Positions 44,663 to 56,317 of a stretch of DNA of 64,000 nucleotides are shown in pieces. Below the pieces are notes generated by a model. The model had not been told where the DNA came from and made no database searches. It saw nothing but the letters and a program-made list of their open reading frames with translations. This DNA comes from Mycocentrospora acerina (taxonomy: Eukaryota; Ascomycota; Dothideomycetes; Pleosporales). Every line of letters starts with the position of its first letter. Within the stretch, counting starts at the first letter, position 1. A program made the translations under genes and the position numbers. The stretch is taken from contig JAKUHH010000284.1 in NCBI GenBank assembly GCA_022701365.1, positions 930,001 through 994,000 on the forward strand. The letters run 5' to 3'.

Positions 44663-44980
44663 TTAACATTTGTAGCGACCAACATATTGACTAATAGAAA
44701 TGCACTCGTCCGGGTACCACCCTCTGCTACATTGGCACCAGCCAAAAGCAGCACCTCCAAAGCTATTGGAGCATTGCAGAGCGCATCGGTTCCACGGGCC
44801 ACCATCGGTTCCTGCTCTGCCACAAGATGCATAGCCCGACACGCAGAACCTGTCTTTAAACCAAATATTGGAGTCACCTGACCACTCTTGAGGTTCTCTT
44901 GCGTCAAGAGGGATAGCAGTAGCCGAAGCGAGCCAAGCAAGAGTGCTAGCGGCAGCAATAGAAATGGATAGAAATTTCAT
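44663..44980 (-). CDS. Small secreted eight-cysteine protein (effector-like)
   Basis: A 105-residue single-exon protein with ATG 44980 verified. The signal peptide is MKFLSISIAAASTLAWLASA, cleaved near ATA-IPLDAR. The mature chain has eight cysteines (RFCVSG, ASCGRA, NRCALQC, FGWCQC, DECIS, YKC at the end), an even number consistent with four disulfides, and is rich in Gly, Trp and Ser. It has no similarity I recognise. Small, Cys-rich, secreted, single-exon and placed in AT-rich repeat-flanked DNA are the usual marks of plant-pathogen effector candidates; no activity can be assigned from sequence. Confidence 0.78.
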   Translation of the reverse strand: MKFLSISIAAASTLAWLASATAIPLDAREPQEWSGDSNIWFKDRFCVSGYASCGRAGTDGGPWNRCALQCSNSFGGAAFGWCQCSRGWYPDECISISQYVGRYKC

Positions 44981-46684
44981 AATTTTTGAAGAATAAGAGG
45001 TGATTATTAATAAAGTTGTTTGAGAACGTTTGAGTGTAAAGATATAGTAGTGAAGTGCTTCGTGCGTATTCTACAGAGGAGATGGTAGGTCTTTTATACT
45101 TGTTCAAGCTGACCTTTTGTCTTAAAATCGGCCGCACAGAAAGTAACCACATGTTCTTGGCGTTAATGCGATTTTTATTTAAGACCTCCTGGTTCATAGA
45201 AACTTTCCGAGTAGACCAATTGTATAACTGTCTTTGAGGACAGGTTACTTTTACAATGATGACTTATATTACCAAGCCACGCGAATTTGGCTACCTATCC
45301 TGTCACAATTGCCTCTTAGTTAGTATGCTTCGACAAAAGAGGGCGATGCTTGACAAAAAAATGCTATCAAACGATCACGTTCGGCACTAAAGCGAGATCT
45401 GGGGTTGCCGGTTGAGTTGAAGTTAGATACCGGATAGTGCTAGGGGAGAACTGTTTTTTTTTTCGTCTATGTTGTACTACCCTGACTAAGCTAGCTAGTT
45501 CAAACACAATAATACCTTTGCAGACGTTATTCTATAAGGCGCTTGTTGGGAGTACACCTTGACGAGGCCTGACGGAGGGTACTCCTAATTACTAAGTACT
45601 AAGTACTAAGTACCACTGGAGGTTGTACTAGGTCACTAGAGAAACTTTATACTATTTTTTTTAGATCTGTAACAGTCTAAATTTCAAGAAGTCTATTACA
45701 AAGACTTTAACAGAATTACTGCCAGTAAAGCAGAAATTTTAATTTATTTATAACTGCTACCAATAAAACCTGCCAAGCATCAAATCGCGAAGATATCCAG
45801 ATTCTACACTAAGCCTACAAGAAGGAACCACTTAACCCCCAATCCCCTCCACCCTACCGCAGCCTCCTCAACAATGAAATCGCCATCCACATAGATAAAA
45901 CCAAACACAATATCGCGATCGTCCATCTCCCCACTGAAAGCAGCGGCACCAGCATTGAAGCAACCAATCATCAAATACGAAATCAACCCTCTTTTCACCA
46001 CCAATTCCAACAACTACACCTCGAGAAAAAAAATCATCGAAAAAAACCCCTCATATCCATCATTCTCCAAACCGCAAACAACCCCACCCACCCATAAATA
46101 TAAAACAAGGTACGATCACCTACCCCATACCACCCACCCACTCCTTCCATCGATCGCAGCAGCCAAGAGAGAGGGGCAACGGGACGGGGGGAAAGGAAAG
46201 ACCGACGGAGTAAAGGAAAAATACGCGATGCAGCAGATCCCTCTACGCTTCCGTCCAAACGGCCAGGGAAAAAAATAAATGAACTCGGCGGTATTTTTGT
46301 TTTCTATGGCACCGACGATCGCAAACAGCGATAATCAGGGGATCGGGAGAAAAATAAATTGGCGCGTTTAGTATGGATGGGAGTAGGGGAGGGAGGGAGG
46401 GAGGGAGGGAGGAGGGGAAAGTGTGGCGAAAGGAGCTGGATTTGTTATCTTGCGAACAAGGGCTGGGTACGGGTGGTACGGTGAGTGGGGCGGAAAGTAG
46501 GCTCCGCTTGCTTGATGAAGTGGTTGGGGGCGAGAGAGAGAGAGAGATGTGCAACACATTTGAAATTGTCTGATTAATCATGTCTAGATTTTGATGCAGT
46601 CGAAGATTTTGATGGTTCTATCAACAAGGGTATAGTTGCGCATATTTCCAAAATGATGAAAGAAAAAAAAAGGATTTACCAAAA
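44981..46684. other. Intergenic region with simple repeats
   Basis: About 1.7 kb. It includes the promoter of the eight-Cys gene, an ACTAAGTACTAAGTACTAAG run near 45591-45613, and low-complexity purine tracts. A 55-codon minus-strand frame (45971-45804) is open but unrecognised. Confidence 0.45.
46387..46416. repeat. GGGA microsatellite
   Basis: About seven tandem GGGA units lie downstream of the rhodopsin-like gene; a short GA run follows near 46531-46546. Confidence 0.8.
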
Positions 46685-48013
46685 CTAAACAATCTGCCAT
46701 GTTCGTCCCATTTCCGTTCGCTCGTCGTTGGTCAATACATCCACCTCTGTCTTTTTGAGAATGACGCCCTGTCCGTTTTTCCTCAGCGTCTGGTCACTCC
46801 CCATGCTGCTCTCCCTTTTCACTTGGCATGCACCCTCCTCGTCCATGCCGATGATGTTTTCTTCGCTCTCGTTCGCTTTGGTCTGCAGCACGCTGACTCC
46901 GTAGGTGTCTTTTGTCTTGCTGAATCCCATTCGCGAGACGAGCGTGTTCGGCTTGGATAGTTCATGGGATTCGTTGCCATCGGAGTTTTTGTTGGATGAG
47001 TAACCCGAGCGTGTAGGGGAGGAGTTCCAGAAGCTGCGGGTGAATAAGGGGCGGATCATAGTTGCCTGACCTATGGTTACGGCGACAATGTCTTCGCGGC
47101 AGGACCAAATAGCTGCCGTTTGTCCTTTTTGAAGCTTCAGAATTGGTTAGCATGAAGATCGTGGTAGAGCAAGGGGGTAGAGAGGGTGGTACGTACTGCG
47201 AGGACGAAGTAAACTCGAAGTATCGCTGCGATCATGATGAAGATTCCAGCGCTGAATAGAAACATCAGGCCAAGTTTGCGGCCCAAGGAAATCTTCAATG
47301 GCATGATGATGGGGATGGGGATAAGAATGATGCAGAGATCTGTTACAAGGTTGAGCACAAGGATGGTGAGCAGGAAGACTGGGCTTTGTGGCATGCAGTG
47401 ATCTATTAACTGGTTAGTACTCGCTATTTTGAACAAGTCATTGAGCAGAACTTACTGCCTGGATCCGGGAGAATCTGCCACAGTTTATGAAACGGACGGC
47501 ACGCGAGCGCGAGTAGAAGCCAGATGGAAAGGCCAGTCACGATGACGAGAATCTTCACTGGCCTGATGATGTTTTTCACCCACACCACACCAACAATTCT
47601 CCGGTAAAAGAACAGCATGTTGAGTTTCAACGACCAGATCAGGCCAATGTAGGTGTACCACCCAACCATGAACCACTTGGTGCCTGCCTGACGCGCAGCT
47701 GCTTGTTCCGGGGTGAATGCAAGGCGTTCCTCCATGGTAAGATGTGATGTGTCGCCAGTCCCGCCAACAAAGTGCGCCGCTGTCGTCATACCAGCGTAAC
47801 AAATCTGCAGAGGTTTAGCTGCGTACGTCGACGCGTCGTTGGGTAACGTGAAATGCTTACCCATGAAAAGAAGATCAGGTAGTCATCAGGGCGATACCCA
47901 GCGAATCCAACCATTTTTGTCCGCACGAAAATTCTCAGTATAATCATAATACTTCCAACAGCGAATAGAGTCCATGTCTCGATGAGAGCCGCCTCGAGAG
48001 GACTCACTGCCAT
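46685..48013 (-). CDS. Fungal rhodopsin-domain integral membrane protein
   Basis: Exons 48013-47861, 47804-47456, 47402-47197 and 47134-46685 with introns of 56, 53 and 62 bp give 385 residues; ATG 48013 verified. The N-terminal part has ETWTLFAVGSIMIILRIFVR and YRPDDYLIFFSW, the R-P-D-D-Y box of the fungal rhodopsin/Pth11-like family (Fung_rhodopsin). Further helices follow: YTYIGLIWSLKLNMLFFYRR, VKILVIVTGLSIWLLLALAC, VFLLTILVLNLVTDLCIILIP and LGLMFLFSAGIFIMIAAILR. RPFHKLWQILPDPGNHC and RVYFVLALQKGQTAAIWSCR are family-typical loops. No CFEM domain is present. The C-terminal tail (about 130 residues) is hydrophilic, Ser/Lys-rich and cytosolic. It is presumably a plasma-membrane receptor-like protein with unknown ligand. 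Confidence 0.87.
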
Positions 48014-49106
48014 GATTGTGTCAAATCAAGGGGTGTGTTTGAGGAGAGAACAATGATGGTGGTGAAGATGAAGATGGGAACGACGGTAATGATGATCAAA
48101 TGAAGCTAGTGATGAATACTTCACAGTGTACCTTTTAGAAGGATCACTTCACAATGTACCTTTTCGGAGGATTTTGAAAGAGTCATGAGAACGGCCGTGG
48201 GTATATGTACTATGTATGCATTCTAATCCTTTGCACATCTTCACTCAACACAGTGACACAAGGGGGCAGAAACGACCCTGCAATCAGGTTCCCTGCAGAT
48301 CTCCCACCTGCAGAGATATCCGTAACGGGTATACAAGCATACTGGGATGTATCAAACACCCTCGTCGGGAAGCTCGGCTCATCCAGATACGGGTGCAATG
48401 TTATGTTGCAATCCAGACAAGCACTCTGATTCACCGATTCAAACAGGCATTTCCAGAAAAAGGACGCAAAAAAAAGACACAAACACACGAGAAAATGTAT
48501 TGAAAGGGAAAGAAAAAGAGAAAAAAAAGGCATAGATGAGTAAAAAGGAGTGATGGAAGCGGGGCGATGTTGCAAAAAAAGCAAGTTTAGCGAGAGAGGA
48601 CCTGGATGGAAAAAGCAACCAGCACATCAAGTGGCATAGCAAAGGTGAAAAAGCAACGGCCGCCCCACTTACGGGACGCGTCTCCCCGCTGTTCCTAGCG
48701 AATATGCCGAAGCACGACCGTCATTACACCTGCAGCTGTCCAACCACATCACATCTCCTGTGAACCGCTGTACGCGGGGAGGCAAGCCAAACATGCCGCC
48801 CTACATGCCAAAAATTATGCACATGGGTTTCTCCTCGATCGTCTCTCCTCGGCTGCACTATTGAACGTGCCGCAGCTTATCAGCATCTAGGAGCTGCATA
48901 TTTCGCCCGGTGTGGAAGGCAAAGAAGCCGGATGGAGTTACTCTGTCGATAGTGGTGTAGCACGGCAGCACCCAGTGACCAAGCGTTTGGTATATTTATG
49001 CCTGTTGTGTTCTGTCGTCTCTTCCTGTCGTCATCTTTTCTCAATCTGTCCTGTTGCTTTGGTGGCAGAAAACTGGCACCGTGCTTTAATACTCTCAAAC
49101 CAACGG
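48014..49106. other. Divergent intergenic region, rhodopsin-like gene / BVMO gene
   Basis: About 1.1 kb between divergently transcribed genes. It contains both promoters. A near-duplicate AGGATCACTTCACA(A/G)TGTACCTTTT motif occurs around 48117-48165. No gene is supported. Confidence 0.45.
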
Positions 49107-50913
49107 ATGTCCATCGCCTCAGAGTGTAAGACCAGCATGGGATCTGTTCTGTCTCGCATCAATGGTGCCCGAAAAGAAGTCTCCGACAGTTCCAGCGGTG
49201 CCCTGGTTCAAGACCTCGATGCCCTAGTTGTTGGCGCTGGCTTTGGCGGCGTCTACCAGCTCAAGGTGATCCGGGATGCAGGATACTCTGTTAAGCTCGT
49301 TGAAGCAGGGTCTGACTATGGAGGCGTGTGGTATTGGAACCGGTACCCTGGCGCCCGAGTCGACAGTTCCATCCCGCATTATGAATTCTCCGATCCTGCG
49401 CTGTGGAAGGACTGGTCATGGAAGCAGCGATTCCCTGGCGGGGAGGAGCTGCGCGCTTACTTTGCTCATGTGGCAGACAAGTGGGACCTGAGGAAGGACA
49501 CTCAATTCGATACTTTTGTGGAGAGTGCAACGTGGGATGAAGTGGAGAAGAAATGGACGGTCAAGACGAAGACAGGGAAGACGTACCGGGTCAAGTACTT
49601 TTTGCTGAATACGGGTTTTGCGGCCAAGAGATACATTCCGGATTGGAAGGGGATTGATTCGTTTAAAGGTAGAGCTCCAATCAAACGCTCAACAGACGTG
49701 AATATGAATTAACAATTGCAGGAACCTTTGTCCATCCATCCTATTGGCCTCACAAGGGTCTCGACCTGGCAGGGAAGAAGGTGGCTGTAATCGGCACCGG
49801 ATCCACGGGTATCCAGCTTGCGCAAGAAGTGAGCAAGGTTGCTAGTCAGCTGACTGTCTTCCAACGCACAATCAACATGTCAATGCCCATGAAGCAGGTA
49901 GACTACAACCTTCCAGAGCAAGCGCTTCCACGGCCAGACTACCCAGATCTTTTCGCCAACCGCAAAGAAAGCTTCTCTGGTTTCTCATTCAATTTCCTAC
50001 CTCGTTCTACCTTTGATGATAATCCAGAGCAGCGCCAGCAAACCTATGAATCACTCTGGGCAGAGGGCGACTTCAAGTTTTGGCTCGCGACATACTATGA
50101 TATGCTCTTTACCAAAGATGCCAACCGCGAAGCATACAATTTCTGGCGAGACAAGACACGTGCCAAGATCCACGATTCTAAGGTCGCTGACATCCTCGCA
50201 CCAATGGAGCAACCATACGCATTTGGCTGCAAGCGCATCTCCCTTGAGAACAAGTACTTTGAGATGTACAACCAGCCCAACGTTTCTCTAGTGGACGTCA
50301 GTGACAAGGGAACACCAATCCTTGAAATCACCACGTCAGGCATCAAGACGACGGAGAAGGAACACGACTTTGACTACATCATCTGTGCTACAGGGTATGA
50401 CGCTGTTACGGGCGGACTGAAGCAAATCGACATCCGCGGTCCTTCTGGTGAGAGTCTGAGCGACTACTGGAAAGATGGCGCGAAAACTTACCTCGGGCTC
50501 GCCGTCTCTGGGTTTCCGAATACGTTCTTCACATACGGACCGCAGGCCCCGACCGCGCTATGCAATGGCCCGACGTGTGCAGAGCTGCAGGGTGATTGGA
50601 TCCTGCGGGCAATGAACCACATGAGAGATAACAAGCTCGAGAAGATTGATGCGCAGAAGGAGAGCGAAGACCAATACAAGGAAATGATTTGGAAGTTGGC
50701 GAACGCGTCGCTTTTGCCAAGTGTGGATTCGGTAAGTCACCCCATGTTATCATGGCTTCGAGTAGTGTATTGACAATGCTACAGTGGTATATGGGCACGA
50801 ATATTCCTGGAAAGCCAAGAGAGCCCTTGATCTATCTCGGTGGTGTGCCAACATATTACAAGATGATCAACGATGCTGCTGCGGACGGATATGCTGGATT
50901 TGATTTGTCGTAA
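49107..50913 (+). CDS. Type I Baeyer-Villiger (flavin) monooxygenase
   Basis: An FAD- and NADPH-dependent monooxygenase that inserts oxygen next to a ketone (cyclohexanone monooxygenase type). Exons 49107-49668, 49722-50731 and 50785-50913 (introns of 53 bp each) give 566 residues. The start at ATG 49107 is chosen because the frame further upstream is not domain-like; ATG 49137 in a better context (AGCATGG) is possible. The FAD loop VVGAGFGGVY is near residue 42, GGVWYWNRYPGARVDS near 70, and the NADPH loop VIGTGSTG near 210. The BVMO fingerprint F-x-G-x3-H-x3-W-P is perfect (FKGTFVHPSYWP, near 186) and spans the first splice. IICATGYDAVTG and the C-terminal NIPGKPR are also typical. No biosynthetic cluster partners are adjacent, so the substrate is unknown. 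Confidence 0.92.
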
Positions 50914-52191
50914 GGGAACATGAGTTAAGAAATGGGTCACGACTTTGACATTACGAGGGATAGGCCGGTTCTCTTTTTTTCCAGCGTTCTTTTGTACATG
51001 GGTCGCGTTGAAGGCATAATGCTCACATTTCCGTCGTTTGTGTAGTCCGATATGCTCGATGATTTGTCATGATAGCCACTGAAGTTTGGGGAGAAGGCGT
51101 TGGTGCGGTTGGTAGCAGATAAACACATACGATTCGAGTGCAATGTTCATGTCGGGCCGTCTTTTCTCCTTGAAAGCTGATGACTGGGTTGCATTCAGTC
51201 GGAAATTAAAATGCATTCCCTGCTGATCATGGCCCTTCCGACCTGCGTTGGTTTAGTAGATTTGTTCAAACCAAGACAGCGGATGAAGGTGCAGCTATCA
51301 AGGTAGTGCATGACCATGTCGAAGAGGAGTTGTTGTTCTACAAAACCGCAAAGAGAAGAGGCTAAGTGTTTAGAAAAGTGGAAAATTTGAGCAAAGACGT
51401 GTGCAATAGAAAGCGTGGTAAGAGTGCCACATGTGAACCTGACCGATCTGATCTTTGCTCAATCATACCTACCCAAAACGTTGGGACAGGGCGATGCGCA
51501 GCGTCTACTTACAAGGCCGGAATACGTCCTTTGGTGAGTGGGTGCCAAGTGTCCAAAAAGATTGTGGGCTATTCTCATCTCCCGTGTCATGCACTCGTTG
51601 CATATTAGGCCATGTTAGGTCATGTTAGGCCATGCTGCCTGCCCCTGTCAATCATGCTGTCGAGTCGATACTGCACAGCACTTTTCAGCGGGCTTGTGAG
51701 TGATGCACGCATTTTGTGCAATATTCTGGGTGATGACATTTAATGACTGCTCCGGCAAAGCTGGCATGGTTTCTGATCCCGCCAGTCTACCGTCGTCATG
51801 CATGCAATGTCAAAACCAGTGCTGTTGCGAGCTCAAAAGCTTCCACTGTTGCAGCTGTGAGGTACATGTTGCACGTACTGGTAGGCTTAAATGCCGCATT
51901 TTCTTCAGCATCACAAACATGTACCAAACAGGAAGCAGAGAGTACGTATATATCAGCGCATGCACAAGGCCTAACTGGGTTGGGTGTGGGAGAGGCTTGC
52001 TTTGGCAGCGCGACGGACGTTGATCCGTTGGATTGGTGATGCAGAGAAGATGTCACGATGATTCTGCATGCTGTCACCGGATGTGCGGGAAGACGGGCTT
52101 GCACGTGTGACGCTGATGATGATGGTGGTGGTGGTGTTTTTGATGTTGTTGTTGATGTTCATGTTGCTGCTGGCGTTGATGTTGGTGTTGG

Positions 52192-52230
<39 letters not shown>

Positions 52231-52959
52231 CGCTGTTGCCGTTGATGTGAGACGGGCGACGGGGAGTGAGACGAGGCTCTTGCGCATGTGCATGTGCATG
52301 TGCGTGCAGGGAAGGAGCAGGGCAATCCCTTAGGTAAGCACGATGCGAATCGAAACCGTCGCCATCGCCGTCGCCGTCAAATCGCATCGTGCCGTATCGC
52401 GTCCCTCGCCTCGTATCGCATCGCATGGCATCGTGGGCGACAGGACACCTGACAGCACGTTGTTCATGCTGCCGGAGAGTCGCACCACAAACCTTATTTG
52501 CGTGTTTTCCACACGTTTCGAGGGGCCAGCGGGTCGAGGGCTGGAACGAGGGGCGGCCGGGGTGGGCTGCAGCAGAGGCTGTCTCAATCTTGGGGGACGG
52601 ACGAAGACGGGCAGCCAATGAGCGCCGAGCGTCGAGGCTGGCGGCATTGGTGGGCACATTGGCACGTCTCCTCGGGCACCTGCCGTCTCGGTCAGCAGCG
52701 CCTTCCCTCTCAAGCTTCCTTGGCCTTGCCTCTCTCCCACGCCTAACGCTTATCCACCGCCGCCCTTTGTCCTGTCGCGCGCACGACACCAGACACGACG
52801 ACGATCACGACACCCACCACGCCAACATCCACCGCCCACATCGCCCACGACACCCACCCTCTCGTCTGCACGGCTGCCATGACGTCCGTCTGACAGTCAA
52901 TGGGACGACACCCCCTCGCCACACGCGCTGCTGCTGCTGGTTCAGAATAGCCGCCGACC
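50914..52959. other. Long intergenic region upstream of palH
   Basis: About 2 kb. No gene is supported; open frames over 52058-52940 are shadows of low-complexity GC-rich sequence. It holds small repeats (GGCCATGTTAGGTCATGTTA near 51605), a TGTTGC hexamer array and a CATGTG array. The part 52400-52959 is GC-rich and likely contains the palH promoter and leader; one reverse-oriented GCCAAG hexamer (52719-52724), the core recognised by PacC, is present but could be chance. Confidence 0.45.
52186..52240. repeat. TGTTGC hexanucleotide microsatellite
   Basis: Seven or so tandem TGTTGC units within a longer GTTGAT/GTTGGT-rich tract, about 720 bp upstream of the palH start. A CATGTG repeat follows at 52283-52306. 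Confidence 0.85.
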
Positions 52960-55296
52960 ATGTGGGACGCCCAGGCGTGGGACGTCGCGGCCGACCTCCT
53001 GGCCCGGCGCGACGCGAGCAGGCCCTACGTGAGTACCACGACACCGGCGGCGCTGGCGATGCTGGCGACGCTGGAAACACCCACGACCGTCGAAGTGGCT
53101 GACGGCAGCGTCCAGCACTGTCCCTCGTACAAGCTGCCCGCGCACGGAGTCATCGAAATCGGCCCCAACAACTATGTCACGCTCACCACCGACGCCGTCT
53201 TCCGCCCCCAGTGCACCGAGGCCGCACAGGGCGTCGAGATGGGCGGCGAGATCAGCATCGCCGACACGCGCGACCCCTTCCACGCCTCCATCACCCCCCA
53301 GGCCTATGCCACGGGCGCTGCCACGGTCATTGCCTGGATGCTCGTCATCATGCTCATCATCACCCCTCGCACCTTCCACGCCGGCAATGCCTCTGGCCGC
53401 TCTGGGCTCATGGGCCGCCGCGGCATGATCAGCGGCGCCTCGGGCGGCGGCTCCATTATCGGCGTCGGCAGCAGGCCCTGGTTGCAAAAGGTCGCCGCCC
53501 TCACCGTCGCCGTGTCGCTGACGCTGGCCACTGCCGACACGTTCAAGATTGCCGCGCGCCAGTACAACGACGGCTTCATCGACGCCATGGACCTGCGCGA
53601 CCAGGTCGTTGCCGGCATGGAAATCAAGGTCTCGCGCGTCATCTCCGACATCTTCATCTGGCTTGCACAGGTGCAGACGCTGATCCGCCTGTTCCCCCGC
53701 CACAAGGAGAAGGTCATGATCAAGTGGGTTGGTTTCGCCCTCATCCTGCTCGACATCACCTTTAGCTGTCTCAACAGCTTCGGACCCTACGAGAACAACA
53801 GCCGCCCAACCCACTTCGACACTGCCATACCCGCCCTGAGCTACCTATTCCAACTCTCTCTCAGCATGCTGTACGCCGCCTGGGTCATGTACTATGCGAT
53901 TACCAAGCGGCGATATGCATTTTACCACTCGATGATGTGGAACATGACCGTCGTCGCCTTCCTATCCATCATTGCCATACTCACACCCGTTGTTTTCTTC
54001 ATCACTGACATTGCCAACTACACCATTGCCGGCTGGGGAGATTACTTTCGCTGGGTCGGCGCGGCTGCAGCCAGTGTAATTGTATGGGAATGGGTCGAAC
54101 GAATTGAAGTTTTGGAAAGAGAAGAACGCAAGGACGGGATTCTAGGAAGAGAGGTCTACGACGGCGACGACATGCTCGACACAACACCATCCACCAGCTC
54201 GCCCTGGCCACACAACCGGAAGAGCCAGGTTTCCGAAAAGGGCAAAAAGAAGGGCGGAGATAGCGGAGACAGCGGTGGTTTCGCCGCCTTCACGTCAGCC
54301 CACACAGCCCATCTGGTCGATTTTACAAGGAAATTAGGCCGAAGAATGAACGACACCCCCAAAACAGAAGCACGCAAAAAACGTAATATCCACATCCCGG
54401 CCCCAGCCCCGGTCCATCGTCGATCCGAGTCTGGCAACCGTGGTGAACGAAGCTCGCGTCAATATAGACGCGTGTCAACGCCCCCGCCGATACCGGTCAT
54501 ATCTTCTCCAGTCAGCCGAACCGACACTACTAGCGCCGACTCGACTGTGTACACGGTTCGATACCATCCCATCTCGGTGACACCTCCAATCCGACAGCCT
54601 GTGTTGAGCGAAAATCAAACAGGACACGGCCCGACCCACACCAACGCGCAAGAAGCTCCGATTCAACCCGCCAATCCCGAGGATCCCGAGAGAGGTGGCG
54701 AATCAAACTCGGATGGCATCCCCGCCAGAAGCAGATGGCAAGCCGTTGCCAACCCTTTTCGGCGAAAAGGACGATCCCCACCGCCGGAACTACAGAGGGG
54801 TCGAGTCATTGAACCGCTCATAATCGAGGACATCACTGCCAACATTCCACCACGCCACTACGCCGGTCTAGCATTGTCAGACCGCCTGGGTACATTTGCG
54901 GCACAGCAAGGCGAGAGGTTCAGGTCGAAGAAGAAGACAGGACAGACATCTGAAATAGATTTACCAGTGACTGTGATTCCTGCGCAACCTCGAGGTCAGA
55001 CGTGGTCGCCGGAGCTCATACAGCAGCAACAGCGGGCAAGACAGGACGAGATCTCTGCGCACATGGGGATTCAGATTGCAAGAGTACCGACGACTGTAGA
55101 GGAGGAAAGTAATGAGCCATCGCCGACGGCTACGGGCGAGACGATTGAATTCAGCGACGAGGTTTCGTCTAATTCGATTCTTGGTAATCGGCGTAGTCCT
55201 CGCACGCCACACATACAGTTTGTGCAGTTGGATGGCGAGACGGCGATGGACGAGGAGGACAGGACGACAGCAGCAGCAACACGGAGCAACCACTAG
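52960..55296 (+). CDS. palH: PalH/Rim21, ambient-pH sensor membrane protein
   Basis: The seven-transmembrane sensor of the Pal/Rim pathway. At alkaline pH it signals through the arrestin-like PalF to activate the transcription factor PacC. It is a single exon of 778 residues, ATG 52960. The extracellular N-terminus (1-115) contains CPSYKLPAHGVIEIG. Seven hydrophobic segments follow at about 117-137, 175-195, 227-247, 256-275, 290-314, 326-350 and 358-380. The conserved core ADTFKIAARQYNDGFIDAMD and the stretch KVSRVISDIFIWLAQVQTLI, LFPRHKEK are diagnostic of PalH. The roughly 400-residue C-terminal tail is hydrophilic, Ser/Pro/Arg-rich and cytosolic, as expected for PalF binding. The GC-rich third positions of the first half give long shadow frames on the other strand. 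Confidence 0.95.
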   Translation: MWDAQAWDVAADLLARRDASRPYVSTTTPAALAMLATLETPTTVEVADGSVQHCPSYKLPAHGVIEIGPNNYVTLTTDAVFRPQCTEAAQGVEMGGEISIADTRDPFHASITPQAYATGAATVIAWMLVIMLIITPRTFHAGNASGRSGLMGRRGMISGASGGGSIIGVGSRPWLQKVAALTVAVSLTLATADTFKIAARQYNDGFIDAMDLRDQVVAGMEIKVSRVISDIFIWLAQVQTLIRLFPRHKEKVMIKWVGFALILLDITFSCLNSFGPYENNSRPTHFDTAIPALSYLFQLSLSMLYAAWVMYYAITKRRYAFYHSMMWNMTVVAFLSIIAILTPVVFFITDIANYTIAGWGDYFRWVGAAAASVIVWEWVERIEVLEREERKDGILGREVYDGDDMLDTTPSTSSPWPHNRKSQVSEKGKKKGGDSGDSGGFAAFTSAHTAHLVDFTRKLGRRMNDTPKTEARKKRNIHIPAPAPVHRRSESGNRGERSSRQYRRVSTPPPIPVISSPVSRTDTTSADSTVYTVRYHPISVTPPIRQPVLSENQTGHGPTHTNAQEAPIQPANPEDPERGGESNSDGIPARSRWQAVANPFRRKGRSPPPELQRGRVIEPLIIEDITANIPPRHYAGLALSDRLGTFAAQQGERFRSKKKTGQTSEIDLPVTVIPAQPRGQTWSPELIQQQQRARQDEISAHMGIQIARVPTTVEEESNEPSPTATGETIEFSDEVSSNSILGNRRSPRTPHIQFVQLDGETAMDEEDRTTAAATRSNH

Positions 55297-55603
55297 AGAT
55301 GGATGGTAACGAGTAGTTGTGTGTTGAGTGGTGTTGAGACTCTTTGTTGTTGTTGATGTTGTCTATCTGGCTCATGTGTGTACACAGTTGAGAGGGATTG
55401 TTTTTGGTTTTGGCACGCTTATACCCCCATGATTATTATTTTTGGACGGCGCATTGGGAAAGGAGGGGAAATTTTGTGAAAGATTAGCAAGCGTTTGAAT
55501 CATGCATATGACACGGATTAGGCAGCATGGGCATGGATAAGGCGCGTGTAATACCTTTGTTCAGATTTGAACAGATTCGTTTTTGTTGTTGAGTATAGTA
55601 TAG

Positions 55604-55652
55604 CGAGAAGAAGAAGAAGAAGAAGAAGAAGAAGAAGAAGAAGAAGAAGAAA
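55604..55652. repeat. GAA/AAG trinucleotide microsatellite
   Basis: About 16 uninterrupted AGA units in the palH 3' flank. Confidence 0.92.
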
Positions 55653-56177
55653 AGTGAAAGACGTGAGAGGAGAGGGTAGTAGCAAGAGTTTGATTGAATT
55701 TAGATGAATCTACACGAGTTTACATGATGCTACAATTCGGTTGCTTGAATTTTGATGGAAATCGCATGGTTGTACTGGAATTCATTATGTACTGGACAAG
55801 ATGATTAGGTAGTTGGCTGTTTGATAAACAAGAACAAGGCACAGACGGGCAAAACGAGGCTGGCCAGAAGCAGGTGGCGTGGGCGCCAAGGCGACGACGA
55901 CAACGACGACGATGATGTGATGTGAGTGGGCGTGAATGGACAAGCTCGAGGCCTTAGCGCGGAAGCTCTCCCCCCCAGTTCCAGTTCCACCTGCGGTGTC
56001 AGTGCCCCAGTTGGAGTTGCCAGCCGCCCTATCTCGCGTAGTCTAGCTAAGCTGGTTAGCTGGAGCTCTCATGTTATCGTGACCCTCCCGCTTCACGCGC
56101 CTGCCAGGGACCACCCATTCCCTGCATTGCATTGCATTGTCTTGTGTTGCGCTGTTGCTGTACTGTCTTGTGTTGTC

Positions 56178-56262
56178 TTGCATTGCCTTGGACTGGATTG
56201 GACTGTACTGGACTGGACTGGACTACACTGGACTACACTGGACTACATTGGACCATACTGCG
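56178..56262. repeat. TGGACT / GGACTACACT array in the MVP1 leader
   Basis: Tandem imperfect 5- and 10-bp units (GACTGGACT, then GACTACACTG three times) end about 55 bp upstream of the MVP1 start codon. They are preceded by CATTG and TTGTG repeats from 56126. Confidence 0.8.
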
Positions 56263-56317
56263 CTGCACCTACATCACTGGCATCCAAGCACAAGACCGCC
56301 GACCCACCCACACGACC

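Larger units (their letters stand above)
55297..56317. other. Intergenic region, palH to MVP1
   Basis: About 1 kb including the palH 3' flank and the MVP1 promoter and leader. It contains a GAA array and a TGGACT/ACACTG array (listed separately). No gene is supported. Confidence 0.5.

Noticed and set aside
45804..46013. Minus-strand frame reading DIVFGFIYVDGDFIVEEAAV
   Set aside because: Only 55 codons from the first ATG, with no signal peptide, motif or splice partner; could be a chance frame.
52389..53814. Long frames on both strands around the start of palH
   Set aside because: They are shadows caused by GC-rich third codon positions and low-complexity leader sequence; the PalH frame has the diagnostic motifs.
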